In this document: positions 52,200-60,624 of the stretch, one piece after another
Position numbering within the stretch: position 1 is the stretch's first letter
Layout: every line of letters begins with the position of its first letter
Origin: Mycobacterium sp. AZCC_0083
GTDB lineage: Bacteria; Actinomycetota; Actinomycetes; Mycobacteriales; Mycobacteriaceae
NCBI RefSeq assembly: GCF_014202335.1
Contig: NZ_JACHGP010000016.1
Coordinates: 1-64,000 of the forward strand
Direction: 5' to 3'
DNA length: 64,000 nucleotides
The notes under the pieces: generated by a model
Databases searched by the model: none
The model's input: only the letters and a program-made list of their open reading frames with translations
Told to the model about the DNA's origin: nothing
Translations under genes and position numbers: made by a program

Positions 52200-52386
52200 C
52201 ATACCGGTGCGACGAATCAGCGGGCGTTGCGGCGAACATCGTCCGCTCGTTCATCAGATTTGGGGAGATGGCCAGGTCTTGCGCCGGAATGGCGTCCGGT
52301 GCGGCACCCTTGTCCCGCGCTGCCAGGATCGACGTGGTCGTGCATTCGATCCACTTCTGCATGAACGTCGTCCACGTCGTGTGCAC
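52196..52386 (-). pseudogene. Decayed 3' fragment of an ethR-like gene
   Basis: Read on the minus strand it gives TTWTTFMQKWIECTTTSI, LAARDKGAAPDAIPAQDLAI and NLMNERTMFA, nearly identical to the matching part of the intact ethR of this window (60625-61269). The following TFAGE...SSIYG segment is missing, and MFA joins directly to the final NAR-stop sequence and the ethR 3' flank (ACGAATCAGCGGGCGTTGC). It has no start and no DNA-binding half, so it is a relic. Confidence 0.85.
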
Positions 52387-52422
52387 GGTGTCGTCTCATG
52401 TTTTGTCGGTAGGGGCATCGCC

Positions 52423-52831
52423 TTATTCCTGCAGGGTGAGTCGAAGCGCCCGCAGTGCATAGTGCAGCCTCGACTTCACGGTGCCTTCGGTGATGAGGAG
52501 ATCGTCGGCGATCTGCGCGGTAGTCCACTCGAGGTAATACGAGCGCACGATCACGGCGCGGTGCTGCGGCGACAGCTGCGCCAGTGCCTCGCCGATCAGC
52601 TGCCGGTCCAGCACGCGTTGACCTCGTCCGAACCGGCGCGCTCGGGTGTACCCGAGAGGCCAGGCTCGCAGGCTTCGCCACGGAACCCCAAACTGCGGCG
52701 CTTGTCGACGATCATGTTGCGGGCGACCGTGACTGGGCACGCACGCTCCGACCTCTTGCTGTCGTCGAATACCTCGGGGTGCCGTGCTCGTCGTAGAGCG
52801 CGCGCATCGATGTGGCACCCACATCGTTCAT
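52423..52831 (-). pseudogene. ECF sigma factor (SigL-like) pseudogene
   Basis: The 3' part encodes an intact region 4: LIGEALAQLSPQHRAVIVRS, then TTAQIADDLLITEGTVKSRL and HYALRALRLTLQE. The 5' end MRALYDEHG is that of SigL, and PEVFDDSKRS and VTVARNMIVDKRRS follow. About 40 codons of region 2 between DEHG and PEV are gone, and a one-base shift occurs near VNA/LDRQL. It cannot make a working sigma factor. No anti-sigma gene is adjacent. Confidence 0.8.
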
Positions 52832-53300
52832 CCGGTCTCCGATACAGCAGGTGAAATATAGCCGTAGCGGCGATGTTTCACCGATCGCCGCCACAATGAC
52901 ACTTAGTGGGCATTCAACGGGTCGCGAGTGCGCGACAGCGACCTGTTTCGAATGCGGAGTTGCATGATGCCGAGGCTAGACAGTCCGTCGGCAATGGCGG
53001 TGCGATAGCCCCGCGCTGCGCGTTATTTGGCTAAAGGTTCTCGTTTGGCGAATGTCGTTGTAATCGGGATATGCGACCACGTCGCATAGCGTGGATCCCT
53101 GGCCGGATAACGCGGAACTGTGGGGTAGCCACGGGAATGTTACCAGCCACTAGCTTAGCCTCGCACCCATGGAGATCGAAGGCCGAGGGTGGTAACGATG
53201 CGCCAGGGTCCAAGGAAAAGGCCTGTACGGCTTGTCAATTCGCCAGCGACGCTTCTCGGGATGAGGACCCCGTTCCGGGCACTTGATCGGAGAATTCCCA
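52832..53300. other. Intergenic region upstream of the CRP paralogue
   Basis: About 470 bases with no credible gene on either strand and lower G+C than the flanks. It contains one clear inverted repeat, TATGCGAC-CAC-GTCGCATA (53070-53088), about 210 bp before the CRP start, a likely regulator site. No RNA gene was recognised. Confidence 0.5.
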
Positions 53301-54131
53301 ATGCACGTTGACCCGGCACTTTGCGACGCCGACTTGGCGCCGGGCAGCGCACCGAGTGCCTGCTGGACGCCGGACTTGCCGCCACAAACTGAAGGCGTGC
53401 AGTACCTGGGGGCAGACGACGTCGTTGGGCGACTCGTGGACCGGGGTGCATGCGACGCAGATCTGATTCTGGCCAGGGCCGGCCTGTTCCAGGGAGTCGA
53501 GCGCAGCGCGGTATCCGCGCTGACCAAGCAACTGCACCCGGTGGACTTCCCGCGTGGGCACACGGTGTTCGCCGAAGGTGAGCCAGGCGATCGGCTCTAC
53601 GTCATCATTTCGGGCAAGGTGAAGATCGGTCGCCGGTCACCGGACGGCCGGGAGAACCTGCTGACCATCATGGGCCCGTCGGACATGTTCGGCGAGCTGT
53701 CGATCTTCGACCCCGGCCCGCGGACTTCGAGCGCCACCACCATCACCGAGGTGCGCGCCGTGTCGATGGACCGCGACGCGCTCAAGGCGTGGATCAAGGA
53801 TCGCCCCGAGATCGCCGAGCGACTGTTGCGGGTGCTGGCTCGCCGGCTGCGCCGCACCAACAGCGACTTGACCGATCTGATCTTCGTCGACGTGCCGGGG
53901 CGGGTCGCAAAGAAGTTGCTGGGTTTGGCGCAGCGGTTCGGCACGCGGGAAGGCGATGCGATGCGCGTCACGCATGACCTGACACAGGAGGAGATCGCCC
54001 AGCTGGTCGGCGCCGCACGCGAGACCGTGAACAAGGCGCTGGCCGACTTCGCCCACCGCGGCTGGATCCAGATCGAAGGCAAGAGCTTGCTCATCTGCGA
54101 CTCCGAACGCCTCACCAGGCGGGCTCGTTGA
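53301..54131 (+). CDS. CRP/FNR-family cAMP-responsive regulator with N-terminal extension
   Basis: A 276-residue protein. From about residue 55 it is nearly the known mycobacterial CRP (LARAGLFQGVERSAVSALTK, then VDFPRGHTVFAEGEPGDRLY). The cAMP pocket is FGELSIFDPGPRTSSATT, and the HTH is TQEEIAQLVGAARETVNKAL. It differs in a 54-residue N-terminal extension with cysteines at 8, 21 and 51 and a repeated CDADL. ATG 53301 with GGAGA upstream makes the extension credible; a shorter start at a GTG (VDRGACDADLI) is possible. It probably is a second CRP beside the chromosomal one. Confidence 0.88.
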   Translation: MHVDPALCDADLAPGSAPSACWTPDLPPQTEGVQYLGADDVVGRLVDRGACDADLILARAGLFQGVERSAVSALTKQLHPVDFPRGHTVFAEGEPGDRLYVIISGKVKIGRRSPDGRENLLTIMGPSDMFGELSIFDPGPRTSSATTITEVRAVSMDRDALKAWIKDRPEIAERLLRVLARRLRRTNSDLTDLIFVDVPGRVAKKLLGLAQRFGTREGDAMRVTHDLTQEEIAQLVGAARETVNKALADFAHRGWIQIEGKSLLICDSERLTRRAR

Positions 54132-54153
54132 GAGCGGGCCAGAGGGGCTTGGC

Positions 54154-54226
54154 TCGAACTGTGCTGCGCGCAGTTCGATCTCGCTACAGGGCGCGAAGCG
54201 GGCACACTCACGGGCGCGCGAGTGTG
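54154..54226. terminator. Two stem-loops between convergent crp-like and araC-like genes
   Basis: TCGAACTG...CAGTTCGA (54154-54178) and CACACTC...GAGTGTG (54203-54226) are perfect stems of eight and seven pairs. They lie between convergent genes and probably stop both transcripts. Neither has a T-tract. Confidence 0.6.
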
Positions 54227-54245
54227 GCTTCCGGATGCTGTGAGT

Positions 54246-55253
54246 TCAGTGCGCAGAGTGCAGGACGTGCAGCGGTGTTTCGCCGAACATCGCCTTGTGC
54301 GCGGCAGCGAACCGGCCGAGGTGGCTGAATCCCCAGCGGTGTGCGATTGAGGCGACGGTGACTTGAGAGGGATGCCCCGAGCGTAGATCCCGGTGCGCAT
54401 GGCGGAGTCTGACCGTCCGGAGATATGCCATGGGTGACATGTCCAAGTGTCGGCGGAATCCCTCCTGCAGGGTTCGCACGCTGATGTTGCACTGCCTCGC
54501 CAGCGTCGCGGTGGTCAGCGGCATCTGGGGGCAGGTTTCGATGATGTCCATCGCGTCGCGGACCGCGGTCGGTCGGGCCGGCTCGGCGGGCGCGTCAAGC
54601 GCGTCGCGGTGGGGATGGTGGGCCACGACCAGGAAGCCATGAATCAGGCTTTCCACCAACGGGTCCCAGACGAGGGGATGCCTCAACAGACCATCCGGGC
54701 GCTCGAGCTGACGACTCACCATCAGCAGTAGCCGCACCCAATCCTGGACAGCGCTCGTGTTGAGCGGCAGTGCCGCGTCGAAGGCGATCAGGGAATCCAC
54801 CCGGCGGCCGACCAGTCTCTCCAGTGCTCTATCGACGGCGACTTGGTCGATCTTGACCGCGAGATGGTGGCTGCCAGCGGGCCATCGGTCTATCACGATC
54901 TCCGCGTCGGGCCGGTATACCGAGGCCCGGGTGGGAGTCGAGATCACGTACTGCCCACAATGCCGCGCTTCCAGCCGGCCTTCGAGGGGAATGCAAACGT
55001 GATAGCTGGCTCGAGCCTCATCGAAGCGCATCGCAACGTCGGTCTGATAAGTGACCTCTCCCACGGTCAGTGGACCCACGCTGGTGACCCGTTGGGTGAG
55101 GCCGAAGCTCTTCGATGGCCCGAGCAACCGGAGCCGGTGTGGGTAGTAGGCGGCCTCGCAAATGTGAATCGCCTGCTCGGGCGAACGCGTCCGGAACCAC
55201 GGATCGGGCTGTGCGTTCGAGGTAGACCCACTCGTCGCCGTCCGCATCTCCAT
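54246..55253 (-). CDS. AraC-family transcriptional regulator (AraC_binding_2 type)
   Basis: A 335-residue regulator. The N-terminal ligand-sensing half has SFGLTQRVTSVGPLTVGEVT. The C-terminal DNA-binding half has two HTH units: LTTATLARQCNISVRTLQEG and VTVASIAHRWGFSHLGRFAA, ending AHKAMFGETPL. ATG 55253 is preferred over an upstream one because AAGGAG precedes it. It lies downstream of the second ABC importer on the same strand, so it may regulate that operon in response to its substrate. Confidence 0.9.
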   Translation of the reverse strand: MEMRTATSGSTSNAQPDPWFRTRSPEQAIHICEAAYYPHRLRLLGPSKSFGLTQRVTSVGPLTVGEVTYQTDVAMRFDEARASYHVCIPLEGRLEARHCGQYVISTPTRASVYRPDAEIVIDRWPAGSHHLAVKIDQVAVDRALERLVGRRVDSLIAFDAALPLNTSAVQDWVRLLLMVSRQLERPDGLLRHPLVWDPLVESLIHGFLVVAHHPHRDALDAPAEPARPTAVRDAMDIIETCPQMPLTTATLARQCNISVRTLQEGFRRHLDMSPMAYLRTVRLRHAHRDLRSGHPSQVTVASIAHRWGFSHLGRFAAAHKAMFGETPLHVLHSAH

Positions 55254-55385
55254 GTGTCTCCTTGATGGGTCGCGCCACATGTTCGTTCCTTCGAGCATTG
55301 CTGGCTGGCGCGACGGTGTCGTTCCTGCTAGCACCTATCCCGCGATTCCCGCCAGCGTCACTTCGGATGGAACGCCAGGCGCCGA

Positions 55386-56468
55386 TTACGTCAGCCGGCG
55401 GCCAGCGGGGTCGTTGGCGAAGAACTGGATGTGGCCGGGCATTGGGCGGAGGTGGGTGCGCGCGCCGCGCTCGGGTGGTTTGCGCCAATCGGCACGGGCG
55501 ATGATGGGTTCGTCGGCGGTGGTGTTATGGGGGCCGGCAACCACGCGGCCGTAGATGAAGGCGTCGGAGCCGAGTTCTTCCACCATTTCGACTTCGATTT
55601 CGACGCCGAGGCCGTCGACGTCGAAGTGCTCGGGACGGATGCCGACGCCCACTTCGGCCGCGGTGTCAGCGATCTCGCGTGGAACCGGGATGATCCAATC
55701 GCCGAGGGAGACCGATCGGTTGACAATCGGCAGTGTAAAGAGGTTCATCGGGGGAGAACCCATGAAGCCGGCTACGAAGGCATTGACAGGGGCGTGGTAG
55801 AGCTCGCGTGGGGCGGCGCATTGTTGCAAGACTCCATCGCGCAGAACGGCGACGCGGTCGCCCATGGTCATGGCTTCGACTTGATCGTGGGTGACGTAGA
55901 TGGTGGTAGTGGCGAGTTGGCGCTGCAGCGTGGAGATTTGGGTGCGGGTCTGTACCCGCAGTTTCGCATCAAGGTTGGACAAGGGCTCGTCCATCAGGAA
56001 CACCTGAGGGCGACGAACGATGGCCCGGCCCATTGCCACGCGCTGACGCTCTCCACCGGACAGGTCCTTGGGTCTGCGGTCGAGGTGGGGCTCGAGGTGG
56101 AGCAACCGGGCGGCGTCGAGGACGCGCTCGCGGATGTCGACCTTGGGCACCCTGGCCACCTTCAGCGCGAAACCCATGTTCTGTGCCACCGTCATGTGCG
56201 GGTACAGCGCGAAGTTCTGGAACACCATGGCGACATCGCGATCCTTGGGATCGACGTCGGTGACATCGCGCGCGCCGATGCGGATGACGCCATCGTCGAC
56301 GGTCTCGAGGCCTGCCAGCATCCGCAGCGACGTGGATTTCCCGCAGCCGGAAGGTCCGACGAGGACCAGAAATTCGCCGTCGCCAACGCTGAGGTCCAGC
56401 CGGTCGAGCGCGAGCCGACCCGAACCCGGGTACCGCTTGCTCACCTGCTCGAAGGCTACCGATGCCAT
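55386..56468 (-). CDS. Sugar ABC transporter ATP-binding protein (MalK/UgpC type), second importer
   Basis: A 360-residue ATPase with Walker A GPSGCGKST near residue 37, FQNFALYPHMTV, signature LSGGERQRVAMGRAI, Walker B FLMDEPLSNLDAK and VTHDQVEAMTMGD, then the C-terminal TOBE/regulatory domain with VGIRPEHFDVD. It is similar to, but clearly distinct from, the ATPase of the amino-sugar operon. It is 34 bp downstream of the second permease and is the last gene of the operon. Confidence 0.93.
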   Translation of the reverse strand: MASVAFEQVSKRYPGSGRLALDRLDLSVGDGEFLVLVGPSGCGKSTSLRMLAGLETVDDGVIRIGARDVTDVDPKDRDVAMVFQNFALYPHMTVAQNMGFALKVARVPKVDIRERVLDAARLLHLEPHLDRRPKDLSGGERQRVAMGRAIVRRPQVFLMDEPLSNLDAKLRVQTRTQISTLQRQLATTTIYVTHDQVEAMTMGDRVAVLRDGVLQQCAAPRELYHAPVNAFVAGFMGSPPMNLFTLPIVNRSVSLGDWIIPVPREIADTAAEVGVGIRPEHFDVDGLGVEIEVEMVEELGSDAFIYGRVVAGPHNTTADEPIIARADWRKPPERGARTHLRPMPGHIQFFANDPAGRRLT

Positions 56469-56502
56469 GAACTGCCTCTCGAATCATTGCGCGCTGTCGC
56501 GC

Positions 56503-57354
56503 TTACCGGCCGCCGAAGCCCGACAGGGCGATGCCGCGGATGAAGGCTCGTTGAGCGACGGCGTAAATGATCACCAGTGGCAACAGGATCAGCATGGACG
56601 CGGCCATCAGCACCGGCCACCGCGAAACGTACTGCCCCTGTAGATGCACCAGGCCCAGAGTGAGCGGGGAGATGTTGTCGCGCTGGATCATCAACAGTGG
56701 CCATAGGAAGTCGTTCCAAACATTCACCCAGGTGAGCACTGCGAGCACCATGACCGCCGGTTTGGTGTGCGGCAACAGCACCCGCCAATACACCTGCCAC
56801 GGGGAGCAGCCGTCGAGTGTGGCAGCCTCCTCGAGCTCCTTGGGAAGGGTGCGGAAGAACTGCCGCATCAGATACGTGCCGAATGCGCTGCCGAACAGTC
56901 CTGGCACGATCATCGACCACGGTGTGTCCGTCCAGCCGAAGGTCCGCATGAGAATGAACTGCGGGATCACGGTGACCGTGAGAGGCACCATCAGGGTGCC
57001 CAGATAGGCGAGGAACAACACATCACGGCCCTTGAATGGCAAGCGGGCGAACGCATATCCGGCCAGTGAACAAAAAAACACCTGTCCAGTCGTAACGCAT
57101 CCGGCGTAGAACACCGTATTGAGGAACATCCGCCAGAACGGCATCAGTGCAAAGACTTCGGCATAGTTGGACCACTGCGGACGGGGTGGTAACAGCACCG
57201 GCGCGGTGACGTCGCGCTCCTTCTTCAGCGAGCCCGACACGGCCCACAGGATCGGAAAGAGGGCGCACCATGCCATGACGGTGAGCGCGGTGTAGAGGGC
57301 TATGGCGCGAAGGACGTTGAACTTGATCACACGCTCGGTCAGACTCGACATCAT
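56503..57354 (-). CDS. Sugar ABC transporter permease (MalG type), second importer
   Basis: A 283-residue permease with six predicted helices. The EAA loop is LEEAATLDGCSPWQVYWRVL, ending in LP, and VNVWNDFLWPLLMIQRD is the MalG signature. Two adjacent ATG codons start the gene; the first overlaps the previous stop (ATGA). Confidence 0.92.
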   Translation of the reverse strand: MMSSLTERVIKFNVLRAIALYTALTVMAWCALFPILWAVSGSLKKERDVTAPVLLPPRPQWSNYAEVFALMPFWRMFLNTVFYAGCVTTGQVFFCSLAGYAFARLPFKGRDVLFLAYLGTLMVPLTVTVIPQFILMRTFGWTDTPWSMIVPGLFGSAFGTYLMRQFFRTLPKELEEAATLDGCSPWQVYWRVLLPHTKPAVMVLAVLTWVNVWNDFLWPLLMIQRDNISPLTLGLVHLQGQYVSRWPVLMAASMLILLPLVIIYAVAQRAFIRGIALSGFGGR

Positions 57355-58292
57355 TGCTCCAGCGAGCTCCTGCGCGAGAACCGCAGCTGCAGGACCGTGA
57401 TGACCAGAAGAATCGCGAACATCACCCAGGCAAGCGCAGATGCGTAGCCGACATCGGTGAACGCAAATGCGTTCTGGAACAGCATGATTCCAAAGACGTA
57501 CGTGGCACTCTCCGGACCGCCGTGGCCGCCGGTAAGCACATAGACAAGGTCGAACGCCTGGAACGACTTGATTATCGAGATGACGACCACGAACGACGAC
57601 GCGCTCCGGATCAGCGGCAGGGTAATGGCGAAGAATCGTCGCATTTCCCCTGCGCCGTCGATCTTCGCCGCCTCGTAGAGGTCCTCGGGTACGCCTTGCA
57701 TGGCGGCGAGCAGGATGACGGTGGCGAACGGGACGCTTTGCCAGATGCTGACCAGGCACAGTGAGACCATCGCCCACGTCGGGTCGACCAACCAGGGCAC
57801 CGGTCCGATCCCGATCCAGCCGAGCATGATGTTGAGCAGGCCGTTGTTGGTGTCGAAGACGAAGCGCCAAACCACGGCCATCACCACAGCCGAAACGGCC
57901 AGCGGCAGGAACAGAATGGTCCGAAAGACGCCGATCCCCTTGATTTTCCGGTTCAGCGTGGCGGCGACGATGAGGCTGATGGCGAGCGTTGGCACCACGG
58001 TCCCGACGGTGAAGACCGCGGTGTTGCGCAACGCGATGGCGAAGAGCGGGTCCCCGGTGAACAGCCGATGGAAGTTCGCCCACCCAACAAACTTCGCGGG
58101 GTTGAACAGATTCCATTTCTGGAATGCCATGTACAGCGAGAATCCCAGGGGGAACAGCATGAAAACGGCCACCGCGAGCAAGTTCGGCGCGATGAACATT
58201 CGCCCCGCCGTAGCTTGTCGCCGCGCCAGCACCGAACGATTCCCCGTCCGCGGGGGCACGGCCGGCGCTGGAGGTTTCTCGCTGACAGTCAT
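57351..58292 (-). CDS. Sugar ABC transporter permease (MalF type), second importer
   Basis: A 313-residue permease with six helices. The EAA loop is LYEAAKIDGAGEMRRFFAIT, followed by LPLIRS. A short basic N-terminus precedes the first helix (NLLAVAVFMLFPLGFSLYMA). Its start overlaps the stop of the binding-protein gene by four bases (ATGA). Confidence 0.92.
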   Translation of the reverse strand: MTVSEKPPAPAVPPRTGNRSVLARRQATAGRMFIAPNLLAVAVFMLFPLGFSLYMAFQKWNLFNPAKFVGWANFHRLFTGDPLFAIALRNTAVFTVGTVVPTLAISLIVAATLNRKIKGIGVFRTILFLPLAVSAVVMAVVWRFVFDTNNGLLNIMLGWIGIGPVPWLVDPTWAMVSLCLVSIWQSVPFATVILLAAMQGVPEDLYEAAKIDGAGEMRRFFAITLPLIRSASSFVVVISIIKSFQAFDLVYVLTGGHGGPESATYVFGIMLFQNAFAFTDVGYASALAWVMFAILLVITVLQLRFSRRSSLEQ

Positions 58293-59632
58293 TGATTGCG
58301 TAAGACCTTGTCGACGTCAGCAGCGAGGTCGGTCTTGAACGAGGTCGCCGATTGGACTCCGCGCAGCACGGGGCCGAAGTTGCGATCCATCAGAGCATCG
58401 ACCCTTTCCCACGCCGGGGTGACCGGCAGGTGCCTCGAGCGCGCCGGACCGCCCGTGAGGACGTTGAGGTTGTGCACCCGGCTATGCGCTTTGGCGAATC
58501 CTGCCGAGTTGATCGCAGACTTCAATGCAGGTACGAATAGGCCGGTTTCGGCGATCACGGCCTGCCCGACGGGGCCGGTCAGGAACTTCACGAACTCCCA
58601 CGCCTGCTGCTTGCGCGGACTGTCGGCTGCGATGGCAAGACCGGTCGTTCCGACGTCCGACCACGAGCCATGCCCCTTCGGGCCGACAGGCAATACCGTG
58701 ACGTCGAAATCAAGGCCGCCGGCCTCGGAGAATGTGCTGTAACGCCAGTGCCCTCCCATGGCCATCGCGGCCTGACCCCGCGCGAAGAGGTCCATCGTGG
58801 ACATCGATTGCTGGTCGGCCGCCTTCGGGGCCACTTGATACTTGTTGGCCAGGTTCGCGTAGAACTGGACACCCTCGATGAACGGGTCGTCATCGAAGTT
58901 CATGCGCCGCGGGTTGTTCCACGGGCTGGACCAATTGGCGCCATTGTTCATTCCGAACAGACCCGCAGAGTAATAGGGCACCCATGTGTCGACAAGGCCC
59001 CATTGCGTGACCTCGCCCGACGCGTCACGCTTGGTGAGCCTCTTGGCGAAATCGAGGAACTCGGCGAAACTCCAGGCATCCTCCCATCGGCCGGGCGGTC
59101 TCAAGTTCGCCTCGGCCAACAGCTTCTCATTGAAATACAGATAGTTCCCCGACCACTGTTCCGGGAAGGCATACTGCCCACCCTTGAACCCGAACGTGTC
59201 GTACAAGACTGGGACGCTTTCGGATTTCAGCGCCGAGGCGTAGGTCGGGTCCGCAGCCAGGATCGGGTTCAGATCCAGCAGTACACCCCGATCGGCCAGC
59301 CCAGCATAAGTCAGCTCCCAGACCATCAACACATCCGGGCATTTCCCGCCTGCGCAATAGGTCAACAACTGCTGCATCGGGTCGCCCCCTGACAACACCG
59401 TCCGTACCTTGATGTCGGGATGTCTGCGCTGAAACTCATCGACGACGCGCATGCGTGCGCCAGCCTCTTCCGGGTTGGCCTGGAAGAAGAACGTCAACGC
59501 GTCGTCGTGGTCATCACATCCGAACAGTGTGGCGGCGACGATCGCGGCACCCGCAACGCCGGCGCTGCGCAGCAACGTACGTCGCCCGAGCGGCCCACGG
59601 CTTGTCGTGGGATGCCGCTCGTATCCGGGAAT
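58289..59632 (-). CDS. Tat-exported solute-binding lipoprotein, second importer, probable ATT start
   Basis: A sugar-binding protein of about 447 residues. The signal is a twin-arginine lipoprotein type: GRRTLLRSAGVAGAAIVAAT then the lipobox LFGC. The usual start choice at TTG 59575 would cut off the RR. An in-frame ATT at 59632 (IPGYERHPTTSRGPLGRRTL) is eight bases after a perfect GGGAGG, and no ATG, GTG or TTG lies between. The mature part is a family-1 binding protein (FQANPEEAGARMRVVDEFQR, KQQAWEFVKFLTGPVGQAVI). Ligand unknown. Confidence 0.85.
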   Translation of the reverse strand: MPGYERHPTTSRGPLGRRTLLRSAGVAGAAIVAATLFGCDDHDDALTFFFQANPEEAGARMRVVDEFQRRHPDIKVRTVLSGGDPMQQLLTYCAGGKCPDVLMVWELTYAGLADRGVLLDLNPILAADPTYASALKSESVPVLYDTFGFKGGQYAFPEQWSGNYLYFNEKLLAEANLRPPGRWEDAWSFAEFLDFAKRLTKRDASGEVTQWGLVDTWVPYYSAGLFGMNNGANWSSPWNNPRRMNFDDDPFIEGVQFYANLANKYQVAPKAADQQSMSTMDLFARGQAAMAMGGHWRYSTFSEAGGLDFDVTVLPVGPKGHGSWSDVGTTGLAIAADSPRKQQAWEFVKFLTGPVGQAVIAETGLFVPALKSAINSAGFAKAHSRVHNLNVLTGGPARSRHLPVTPAWERVDALMDRNFGPVLRGVQSATSFKTDLAADVDKVLRNQ

Positions 59633-60121
59633 GCTCGGAACCTCCCTGTCTTCCGTTCGGGCGGATCATCCTGACGAGTGGATATTTGGGTCACTGAATT
59701 ACCGCGTCAAAGGGTCGTGTGCTCTCCCGTTGGGAGCGTCATTCAACGCAGCGTAGTTGGTGTCTAAGAGGAGATTCCAGTCTTAGTGACCGTAATCGAC
59801 CTTGTCTCACAAGCGATTCCAGCCACCGTCACCAGTTGATTACCGCCAGCCCTACTCCCGCGTACCCGCTAGCTGCAAACTCCCGGCGCTCGGCGATGGC
59901 CTAGCTTGCTCGCTCGCGAGCTACGGACTGACACCCAAGATGCCCACCACGGCAGCAATTGGCGAAGCCTGCCGGCGGGCCAGCTGCCTTCAGCGCGCGT
60001 AGCTGGCCACAATCGCCCCGCGAGCGTGATCGACGCTGCGGCCGCATGAATCCGCAGCCTGCGGATGACCTCCGTGGTCCGGCCAGAAGTGAAGAACTGC
60101 AGCAAGTGTCGCAGAGCGTCG
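59633..60121. other. Upstream region of the second ABC operon
   Basis: Nearly 490 bases without a credible gene. It should hold the operon promoter. CTCCC-GTT-GGGAG (59725-59736) is a small palindrome of the kind bound by LacI- or AraC-type regulators, and CTCGCTCGCGAG occurs near 59910. The stretch from about 59870 has relic-like ORFs without recognisable motifs. Confidence 0.45.
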
Positions 60122-60313
60122 TCAATAATCGATGCGCTCGGCGTGCACGACGGTGAACGGTAGGTAGACCCAGTCGTCGTCGATGAGGTTCACGATAGTG
60201 GCGAACCGGTCGTTTATGCCGCGCATCTGTTCCAGCGTCTCGGGTGAGGTGTTCGCGCGCAATTGTTGGGGTAGATCGTTGAGATCGCGGGTGAACGCGC
60301 TGACGTTGGCCAT
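60122..60313 (-). CDS. Small hypothetical protein
   Basis: A 63-residue ORF starting MANVSAFTRDLNDLPQQLRA and ending VYLPFTVVHAERIDY. It looks like a helical N-half followed by a beta segment. I do not recognise it. It lies between relic sequences and follows the HxlR pseudogene by about 30 bases, so it may be a remnant. The weak GGAT upstream gives little support. Confidence 0.35.
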   Translation of the reverse strand: MANVSAFTRDLNDLPQQLRANTSPETLEQMRGINDRFATIVNLIDDDWVYLPFTVVHAERIDY

Positions 60314-60344
60314 GATCCGGATTCTTCGACGAATGACACGCTGA

Positions 60345-60606
60345 CGGAATCTGCCGGTGTTGCGCTCGCCGCGCGGACACGTTCGCCCAGATCTCTATAC
60401 ACAAGCTTTTCAAACCCCGGCTCCGACCAACTTGTCCAGCCGGGCGGCCAAGACGTTGGTGGCCACACCCAATGTCGCGCAGCAATGTCGAGTACAGCCT
60501 TGGCACGTGAATCGGAAACCCATCGCGCACCACGACGAACTGCCAGCGTGTGGGCGCAGGCGACACGAGGACGGTCTTCGCGCTGCTCAGCGTAGGACAG
60601 CTGTTC
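60345..60606 (-). pseudogene. HxlR-family regulator pseudogene
   Basis: Three frames are needed to read an HxlR-like protein: CPTLSSAKTVLVSPAPTRWQ and FVVVRDGF...LLRDIG; then VATNVLAARLDKLVGAGV; then FEKLVYRDLGERVR. The order and spacing are those of the winged-helix HxlR domain (RWTLLILRDAF...GVATNVLAERLRRLV...FEKRPYRDPGERTR). Shifts occur near 60470 and at GGGGTTTG near 60414. The 5' end touches the ethR 3' flank. Confidence 0.65.
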
Positions 60607-60624
60607 GCACCGAGGTACGACGAA

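Noticed and set aside
55431..56543. 370-codon plus-strand frame opposite the second ABC ATPase
   Set aside because: Mirror of a well-defined ATPase gene; the Gly/His/Asp-rich sequence has no domain.
59721..59740. CebR/LacI-like operator before the second ABC operon
   Set aside because: Only one half-site (TGGGAGCG) matches the TGGGAGCGCTCCCA consensus, and no LacI gene is nearby, so it is mentioned only as a small palindrome.
59860..60120. Relic-like frames downstream of the HxlR remnant
   Set aside because: No motif or consistent frame could be recognised on either strand, so no gene is called.
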